Positions 55,987 to 64,000 of a stretch of DNA of 64,000 nt are shown one piece after another (position 1 is the stretch's first letter; every line of letters begins with the position of its first letter). The notes beneath the pieces were generated by a model. That model worked only from the letters and a program-made list of their open reading frames with translations, was not told the DNA's origin and searched no databases. Both the position numbers and the translations under genes were made by a program. This DNA comes from Dryas octopetala (taxonomy: Eukaryota > Streptophyta > Magnoliopsida > Rosales > Rosaceae): NCBI GenBank assembly GCA_963921425.1, contig OY992836.1, positions 19,485,614 through 19,549,613 of the forward strand, read 5' to 3'.

Positions 55987-58900
55987 TCAGATCAAGGCTG
56001 AAGGCTGAAGGTGGAGTGAGTCGCTTGGGGGATCAGTAAGAACCCTCAACAACTCTGAACTTTCAGAGGGTGAGATCATAGAATTGGATTTGTGGGAAAG
56101 GGGAAAAAGATTATTGTTCTTCCATGCAGTACTCCCCTCTTTCATGTGGCGTTTTCTTTTTGGTTTGAGATCAACAATGACAATGGATATGTTGTCAGAA
56201 CTATTTCTTCCATATGCTATTTCAGTGAGATGATCAGCAACGGCTTGTGCTGGAGAAATCTCATCAGTACTAGACGAAATGGATAACCTGCGCCATCTTC
56301 TTAAAAGATGACGAGCCACCTCTCCCACCTCTTCATTGGTCATCACATCCCAAAGTCCATCACTTGCCAAAATCAAACACTCATCCTCATCAGTCCTCGT
56401 CATGAATGTAATCTCAGGAACTGGAATTATCCAAGGCCTTAGATACTGATCACCTGAAACATACCCCCCCTTTCAATTAAAGTACCATAAACTGATGCTT
56501 GCTTTAGATTAAATGTAATACAACAATTTATCAAAATGAATATTATGGTATTAGTTTCAGTGTCTAATTGGGTTCGCTATGATATCAGTAGAACCAGAAG
56601 CACCAGAAACTAGGAGAATTAAACAACACACAGTTATTTGCACACTGATACAGTACTTAAAAGACAAGTCATAGCATTATTGCCAATCGTAGCATGGAGA
56701 ACTAGGCTCTTCATCAATTATACCACAAACATGGTATTAATCCTGGGGGATAGCACAAACAATAGGCTAGATAGCATTTGTAAAATTAATATTGTAAGAG
56801 CATATTCAGATAGTTGCCTTGGTCAACAATTTCTTAGGAAGGTAAAGCTTTGAAAATTGATAAACAGGAGACTGCAAATCAAGTAGAGAAATAGAGATGA
56901 AAACCTATAGCTCTGGACATGGCAAGAACTCCAAACACCCTAGCACCATTCCAGTTTATGACTTTCCCTCCCTCTCCTTCAATCCTCGCAAGCTCGTCTT
57001 CTCTATCAGGCTGTAAAAAGCAGCAAAAAGAAACAGTGTGTTCTTAATCTTATCAAGAAAAATAGTGTAATAATACTAAGAAAGAGCCCAATTTATGAAA
57101 ATTCAATAGCTAGATGTCAATAACTGGCCAAGTACTTTAAACTTTTCAACTACTCTCCATGTTTTACTGTATGTTTTTTCTTTTGGTCAGAAGACAAGTT
57201 GAATGCTATTAACCCCATTAAGAAGGATTTTTTTTTTTCTTATTTAACACTGTATAACTTTCGGAAATGTAAGTTTTGCTTTGATTTCTATGTACCATCA
57301 AAGTTATAATTTTAATACAAAGCCTGCAGATAGAAGCAACGGTCTAAATATTCAATCCATCATGAACAATTAATTACCAGAAGCAAGAATATAAGAAAAA
57401 GGAATTCTGATTAAAAGCCTGAAAACTTAAGAGAACAAGAGACTTTCAAATGTAACCTTCTGATCGACAGTTAACGGGATTGTTTCTGTCCCTCGGCAAA
57501 GAATTGCCCTAGAATCACCACAATTAGATGTGATAATCTGGCAACCAGATAGAACAGCGACGACTGCAGTTGATCCAACCATCTCTGGCGCAAGTGCCTC
57601 TGTGAGAAGCTCATTGTCAGCCCTCTCAAAACCAATTGAGAATGCTGCTTCCCACCTCCTTTGCCATTCATAGCCATCAATTGTCTCCCGATCCCACTCT
57701 TGTGCTATCACTTCATGCAATCGCTCAGCACAATATTTGGCCACCTATGTATTATAGGATGGTGTCAAACATGGACAGATTAGTTCTTTTCTCACTAACA
57801 TTCTACTAGATTGTCGAATGTACTCTGACTGGATTGTAGCAAACATATAAAACTGTCAGTTTGATGAAGATGATAGCTAAAAGAAATATCCACAAAGTAA
57901 AACATGGAGGTCTAGTCAACAAAAAGAAAAGGGTCATACATGCAGGCCTCTTTGATATTCCGGTTCTATAATAATCCTATTATTATCCTGGAAAATAAGG
58001 TGGAGTTCAATTGATAGTTTGATAATATAATATGTCAACGAGACAAGGTAGTTCTGATAGAATTAGAGCATTCAACCCAAAACCAATTGGCAATGGGTGG
58101 AGAGGCCCAAGACAAGCACATATGCTAAGCTCTAGTTTTCGGATGTGAGACATTGCTCCACATTACTCTCAACACGCCCCCGCACGTGTGGAGAGATTTT
58201 TTAGCCTTACACGTGAACAAATTGTATTGGGTGACGTAGAAGCACGTGTGGCCATTGGGCCTTACACGCGGATAACCAAGCTCTGATACCATGATAGAAT
58301 TAGAGCATCCAACCCAAAATCAATTGGCAATAGGTGGAGAGGCCCAAGACAAACACATATGCTAAACTCTAGTCTTCCGATGTTTACTCTTAACATCATA
58401 CCATAATGCCTATTACTCTATTAGACACCCATCTGCTAAATAAGTCACAAAACTCCTTCCTCCTATAAAAATAAAAAAAGAGAGCTAACTGTTGTAATTT
58501 TCCAGGTGGCACATAAGTGAAGTGCTTCATCATGCAAAAAAACCCATTAAAATTTTTAAATTTCAGAAATAAAGCTTAGCTTACAAAATATATTCAGTTG
58601 AAGAGTGAGACATATTGAGAAGGGAGGCACACAATGAGGTTCTTAAGAAAATAATGCAAACGGACCCAAGAAAACACCGTCCCTCTATCAAACCTACGCA
58701 AGAAGCACAAAAAAGAATGGTCCCACCCAGATTTTTCTTTCCAAGAAAAATGGAACCTCTTTGATCCTGGTGATTCGTCCTCTTCAGACAACGAAACACA
58801 CTAGCGCCCCACCAGCTACCCAAGCGAATAATTAATTAATTAATTCTAAATCAACTAAAATATATACAAAACCGAAAGCCAAAGCCAATGTTATATTTTG

Positions 58901-59949
58901 ATCACCGACGATTCTAATAGAAAACCTGAAAAATGAAAATAAATCCAGTACCCAAATGGTGAAAATTGCTTGGTCAACACAACCCAGATTTAATTTCATT
59001 ATTTCTTGGTGGTCCCACCCCTTATCGGTGAGGGTGCATGATGCGCCTGTGACGAGAAGACAATGCATAGGGGTGACGCTATCATTTCATCCCCAATCAC
59101 TATGCACCCAAAAGGTTTCACTAAACAGGAAAGGGCGTGCCCCAGCTCACTGAGACTGAAAAGTTGCACGGTTTATAAAGACACGTGTCACATTGAAAAC
59201 GAAACCCGCCATACAACTCAATTAATGTGGACCACTAACCATATGCCACGTGTGTCCTTTTATAGAAAAAACAATGATAGCTTTGCTTCAAAAATAATAT
59301 TCATAGTTCACAGTGTTTATGTTGAGAATAATATACATGCTCTTCCCTTACTCTCATACTTTATTTTCTTTTCCTTCCCTTTCAAATACAAGAAAACAAT
59401 AATAAACAAAATTAAAAAAAAAAAAAAATTCTTGGAAAATTTTTAAAAATAGCCAATGGAGAGTACCTGATTACCGCCATGGCCGTCGTAGACGCCGAAG
59501 AAATGGACTGGGGAGATCTCGGAGGAGGTCCTCGAACCGGGAGCCGTACAACCGCCCACGTGATCGCACGTGCGAGACATGAAGCCCGGAATAACAGCAA
59601 CCGCGTCCTCCATCTCTCTCCGCCTCCCAATCACCGAAGTGAACCCCCACGTCACTCCCTTGTTGCTCCTCCCCACGCACTTCGGCCTCGCCGCCGCCGC
59701 CGACACCCTCAGCTCCTCTCCACCAGTCAAGACACTCCGGTCCACCAGCACCGGTGACACCAGCAGCGCCGGAATATCCCCGGAGCTGCTCGTCGTCGTC
59801 CGGGAGACCTCACCGGAGCTTGAGTTCGAGAGCGTGCTTCTGGAGTCTTCCGCGGTGAGTAGTGAGGACAAGCTCGAGCTGCTAGAAGCCAAATACACGT
59901 ACGCGAGTGAGTTGACTCGCTCGAGTTGCTCGTCGTCTGTGGATTCCAT
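55987..59949 (-). CDS. Clade A protein phosphatase 2C (ABA co-receptor class)
   Basis: Four coding exons in transcript order 59467-59949, 57457-57744, 56905-57010, 55987-56453; 447 residues. Clade A PP2Cs dephosphorylate SnRK2 kinases and are inhibited by ABA-bound PYR/PYL receptors. Catalytic motifs are complete: REMEDA (111-116), [10 protein letters not shown] (150-159), [50 protein letters not shown] (Asp324) and SSDNIS (Asp379). NWNGARVFG carries Trp277, the lock tryptophan that reads ABA-bound receptors. The N-terminus is serine-rich, and a 68-residue tail follows the catalytic core. The ATG at 59949 is the first in frame; the CT-repeat leader upstream is open in that frame but lacks ATG. 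Intron 1 (57745-59466) holds a TRIM-like element. The exact paralogue is undecided. Confidence 0.92.
58055..58395 (-). mobile_element. TRIM-like miniature LTR retroelement, 341 bp, in PP2C intron 1
   Basis: On the minus strand: a 104-bp left LTR (58292-58395), the primer-binding site TGGTATCAGAGC directly adjoining it (58280-58291), a short interior without coding capacity, a G-rich polypurine-like stretch (58175-58195), and a 120-bp right LTR (58055-58174). The LTRs begin TGTT and end ATCA. The left one has lost about 16 bp. No 5-bp target duplication was recognised, so it may be old. Confidence 0.72.
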
Positions 59950-59956
59950 GTTTCCC

Positions 59957-59990
<34 letters not shown>

Positions 59991-60700
59991 TGGGGGGGAG
60001 AGAAGAGAAAGGCAAAGAGAGAATGGGATAAAATAAGAGAAGAAGGGACAGCTAGGAAGGCGACACGTGTGAGGAGATATAAGTTCGATGACACACGCAT
60101 CCGTAGCGAATGAGGAAGAGAGAGAGAGAGAGGAAGGGGGATTGATTGTAGTCGTACTCATTTGCTTTTCGCTGCACCGCTACGTGTCCTTCTTTCAGAT
60201 GGCCCTGCCGCGCTGGAGAGCAGTACTTCTCTGCTCGAACATGTTGCGGACTGTCCCTGCACCCGCTATTAACGCATTATCTGTCGACTTTTTGTGCCAA
60301 TAGATTGTCCGGTCAAGCTGTGAAACCGTGAGAGTCAAATCTCCTTCGGATGACGTGGCAGATGGCGGTTTGGTATTTGTACATAATTGTCCTCAATACG
60401 GCCTGTACTGGATTGTTACCGCTCTATCCATGAGGAATCTAATATACGCATGAGGTGGACCCAGCAATGTTACACCATCTCTGTAATTAGCTATATACGG
60501 GGCACGTTGGCAAGAAGTGGGGCCCAGCCCATTAGGTGAAATTTGACCTTTTTTACAGAAAATGCGAAAGAGTAAATAAATAATGTTTCAACTTTCAAGC
60601 GGTGGAAAATTACGAAACACGGGTCTCTAGATACCTGCCGAAATGCCACGTGGTACAGTAGTTTTTTTAATTTTACCTGATCGATCGAGGATGGGATCGG
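59950..60700 (-). promoter_or_regulatory. PP2C 5' UTR and promoter with ACGT-core boxes
   Basis: A CT/GA microsatellite (59959-59992) lies directly upstream of the start codon in the leader. ABRE/G-box-type elements follow: ACACGTGT at 60063-60070, TACGTGTC at 60181, GACGTGGC at 60352-60359, and GCCACGTGG at 60645-60653. Multiple ABREs fit the known ABA induction of clade A PP2C genes, but the regulation here is inferred. Confidence 0.6.
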
Positions 60701-60925
60701 AGAGAAGCAACGGTGATGCGGGGAAAAGAGAGTGGAACCCACCAAGAATCCACGTAGCGAACCAGCTATGGTGGTGGGTGGGACCGTATGGATTTTGGCG
60801 CGGTTCAAGTCAAGTCGACGGGACCTATTTAGGATTCGATCAGATCAAACGGCACTCAGCTAATATAGCTACTGGTATATTAACACGTAGCCATAGATAT
60901 GTCCCCGTCCGGTATGCATTATGCA

Positions 60926-60952
60926 ATCTACAATCTACAATCTACAATCATT
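60926..60952 (+). repeat. Short tandem repeat of CAATCTA
   Basis: The word CAATCTA occurs about three to four times in succession between 60926 and 60952. Confidence 0.75.
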
Positions 60953-61223
60953 GGTGTATCTCGCAATGTGGCAATCTGATTCAATAATCTCTACAGTAGT
61001 ACAGTCTATCTTTGAAAAAAGTTTTGAAAATTATTTATACAAAAAATAATGCAAATCGAAAATTATTTAGCCACTTAATCAACGTCACATAAAAACTTGC
61101 ATATTCCAGACTTGGCATTACTACTAAAGAGAAATAAAGGTTCTAAATTTCAGTATCTCAAACTTCATTTTTCTGGAGAGATTTTCATTTAGGTCCTTTA
61201 ATTTTATAATATATTGAATATAA

Positions 61224-61608
61224 GCTTTTTCTATTGAAGTATACCTCAATTTATTTATGTTGAGATATACTTTATTATAACCCACATGAGTCGTTTTGCG
61301 TTAATCTGAACCGTTCATTTTTTACATCTTCATTGATAAATCATCCTTGCAAAAAATTAGTTAAATCGGAAATCATTTGTCTATCTAACTTTGGTCGAAT
61401 AAATGGATGAATCAAATATCTCGTCAATTTGTTTTATCAAAGTTAGATAGGCAAATGATTTCCGATTTAACTAATTTTTTGCAAGGATGATTTATCAATG
61501 AAAATGATCTTTGCGAACAGTTCGGATCGACACAAAACGACTCGTGTGGGCCCCAACAAGATCATACATCAACATAAATAAGTTGAGGTATACCTCAATA
61601 GAAGGAGC
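61224..61608. mobile_element. Foldback MITE-like inverted repeat, 385 bp
   Basis: The left end GCTTTTTCTATTGAAG pairs with the right end read in reverse, GCTCCTTCTATTGAGG, then GTATACCTCAA in both. The inner arms are very similar (GATAAATCATCCTTGCAAAA is exact in both), so about 150 bp on each side can fold back. No target duplication is visible. The inner-arm pattern resembles the element at 41792. Confidence 0.75.
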
Positions 61609-64000
61609 ATGATACTGAATAAAGCCTTATGACTTTTCAAATTATAACTAAAGTCTAATAATATTGTAACAATTTCATATTATACAATATTGATCTATTA
61701 TTTTTTATTTTTTTCACACATATCAGGCGCCGAGCGGTCGGCGATCATTTTCAATTATTCGGCAGTACATTTTTACTTCTTTGTCAAGTCATGGTTTGTC
61801 GGCTTTATATAATGTTTTAACTCTGCTCAAAATCTCAAAGTTAAAACCTAATATGCAACCTCCACAAACTTCATTATATACCATAGGAATGTATGAGGTT
61901 AATCCGTACTCTATACCCTCAAAAAATAAAAAAATAAAAACATATCTTTTTTGACAAGTCAATGATCAAAGAACTTTATTTATAAAAAATAAGGACTTTA
62001 TTTAAAAAAAAAAAGTCATAAAGCTTTTTTTTTTAAATAAAAAATGTTAAAAGGACTAAACTGTAATTTTTCATTTTTCTCCCATCACCTATCACATGTA
62101 TAAACAAGATTTTTTCATCACCATCATGATTATTATGTTATTTTTATTATAAACAATAGTTCGTCTATTTATTTCTATGGAATAAGATCTCTACATAGAA
62201 GTTTCTATGGCAAAAATATATTTTTGAGGTATTAGCTGACAATTATATATTGAGGTCTGTAGTCTAGCTCGTTATTTAAAACGTAAGAATGTGCTTATAA
62301 AGTCTAAATGATTATCCCTCTTTTAGGATAACTAGACACTCAAGCGAATTATTATTTAAGATTACACATTTAAATATGATTTTATATCATCCATAGTCTT
62401 AAATTAATGGGATGTTATTTTTATTAAGCAATGACTGATCAAGGTTAGTAAAGGTGATTTTAGAATGTATCATACCAACAATTGCAAGACCAAAGTTAGT
62501 AAAGGCGAGTTGTTTGCTTGAGAATGTATTTTGAAGAAAGCTTCTCTAACGTTTATCATATGTGACTGTAATTGCCAATCGCAAGAAGGAAAGCCATGCC
62601 AGCAGTTCTATACAATATCTTTCTCAGATCATTCAATTATTATGTTTAAGCCAAAGACTTTTGTTTTTAATTGTTTTTTGTCTTTTCCTAATGATGGGGG
62701 AGATTGTAATTTAAACTTGAAGCCACCTAGTTGTTTTAGTTTCCACCATTTTTTTTTTTTGGAGGAATAGATTCCAAGCTCTAACGTGATTGGCCAGACG
62801 GTATGGCAAATCCAAAGGTGATTTGATTGATCAAGAGAGCTTACTGATTAATATTTGTTAATCAAATATTATATTTGTTGGAATATGTTTGTTAAGAAAG
62901 AAAGTTATCTGGTAAAGCCTCCTGTTTTACTAATATTAGGCTGTGCCACGTTTTAAGGCCCTTTGCGTGTTCAAGTATTTTACGATTTTATCAAATCTAA
63001 TGCCAGCAATTTTTATCTCAGATTTGTGCCGACTACTAATCAACGCACAGAGGATCACCAGTTCATCACTAAACTGAGGGAGAGGGGTAAAAAAGGAAAA
63101 GAAAAAGTGAGTGGTTGTCTTTCTTAAATCAATTTAATTAGAAAGAATCATCCATCATACAGCAATAAACTGTGACACCAAAGTTCAGTTTTATATAATA
63201 TACAACTATTAAAAATCATTTGTTTAGTCTAATTTGATGTACAAAATGATGGGTACATGATGAAACCACTTGCTATATGCATTGCACTGATCACAATTAG
63301 ATGATAATAACCAATTAATGACGTACAATTCTTCAATTATTTCTTATTCTACTTTTTGGGGTTTTTTTGGTAATTAAACAAATTCTTACAACTTTAAGTC
63401 AACAATAATGTTAGGGAGACTATAGTTTAAGTACTACATGTGTAAAGTAGTTTCTATCTCTAGCATATATTACTCTTAAGTTGAAACTTAAACTTGAATA
63501 CATGAAGTCACACATACTATGTAAAGTTGAACATTTGTACACATCTGAGTTTACAGCTCACCTCATACTCACCTATTTATTATTAGGCTATCCGTATTCC
63601 GTGCAGGTTAATCGTGTTTGGTAATGCCTTGTCGTAAGCTTCAACCCCAAACTTTCTTAATTTAAGCGAACTAGGAAACATGTTTTGGGCCTGAATACAA
63701 ATGTATTAAGTTGAGGAAACCAAGCCTACAGGTTAGATGACCAATTATTTAGCCGCGGGCTCGTGGCATAAAACAGAAACTTAAAATATGAAAATGGGTA
63801 AGCCCAAGCAGGCCCGAAATGAGAATGACCCAGAAGTCTCCAAATTTGCAATGCGGTTGGAGATGCTTATCTAGTGTGTGTCATGGGAATTACAAGGTCA
63901 ACTACTACTTTGTGTTTGAAACTTTGAATATATAATATCACAAGTCAAATTGCGTGCTCTATTAATTTATTCACCTACAATTTGGAAGCCCACTAGCCGG
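61609..64000. other. Intergenic to window end, no gene recognised
   Basis: AT-rich DNA; the 79-codon open frame at 62531-62770 has no recognisable domain and I do not call it. No RNA gene or repeat is identified. Confidence 0.5.

Noticed and set aside
59479..60031. Plus-strand open frames opposite PP2C exon 1
   Set aside because: Shadow frames of the GC-rich first exon and its GA-repeat leader.
1..64000. tRNA, rRNA, CRISPR or bacterial-type operon
   Set aside because: No cloverleaf-compatible A/B box pair, no rRNA-like sequence and no regularly spaced repeat array were seen; the genome is plant nuclear.

Overview
This is a plant nuclear genome window: spliced genes with GT-AG introns, AT-rich intergenic DNA, plant-type families (clade A PP2C, histidine phosphotransfer protein, ABCB transporter, ERD7-type senescence-domain protein) and plant-type transposons. 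Gene families and the TRIM-like repeat suggest a dicot, perhaps Rosaceae; the family-level guess is weak. A 200-base N gap sits at 1637-1836.

Layout. 1-4 kb: TIM17 (minus) and an organellar SpoU/TrmH rRNA methyltransferase (plus). 6.6-8.7 kb: a decayed MITE-like element, a 176-bp tandem duplication and a 1,036-bp hAT element with an 8-bp target-site duplication (TSD). 10.2-15.6 kb: glucosylceramide synthase, 14 coding exons, one GC-AG intron. 16.5-17.7 kb: a membrane-anchored cytochrome b5-like gene (minus), convergent with it. 18.6-34.3 kb: an accessory zone holding a truncated ERD7 copy, a Copia retrotransposon with apparently identical 580-bp LTRs, an F-box/DUF295 remnant, an orphan acidic exon and a 4,789-bp Mutator-like element (MULE). 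The MULE has 872-bp inverted ends and a 10-bp TSD, and carries a GRF zinc-finger gene plus an alcohol-dehydrogenase exon. The intact ERD7-like gene starts about 600 bp beyond it. 36.4-38.9 kb: RIT1, the initiator-tRNA 2'-O-ribosylphosphate transferase. 38.9-44.9 kb: gene-free, with several small inverted-repeat elements. 45-51 kb: a full-length ABCB transporter, 9 exons. 51.6-53.0 kb: an AHP phosphotransfer gene (minus) whose upstream region is an 882-bp tandem duplication. 56-59.9 kb: a clade A PP2C (minus) with a TRIM-like element in intron 1 and several ACGT-core boxes upstream. 61-64 kb: a foldback element and otherwise nothing recognised.

The host genes are unrelated housekeeping or signalling genes; PP2C (ABA), AHP (cytokinin) and ERD7 (dehydration/senescence) could all take part in hormone or stress responses, but adjacency is no evidence of cooperation. 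The most interesting material is the mobile DNA: the cargo-bearing MULE whose ends seem to supply the 5' exon of its own gene, a scattered set of 15-25-bp poly(A)-ended micro-insertions flanked by 13-18-bp direct repeats, and the co-occurrence of RIT1 with two elements whose initiator-tRNA complementarity stops one base before the nucleotide RIT1 modifies. Exon coordinates were worked out by hand from splice signals, reading-frame continuity and family resemblance.
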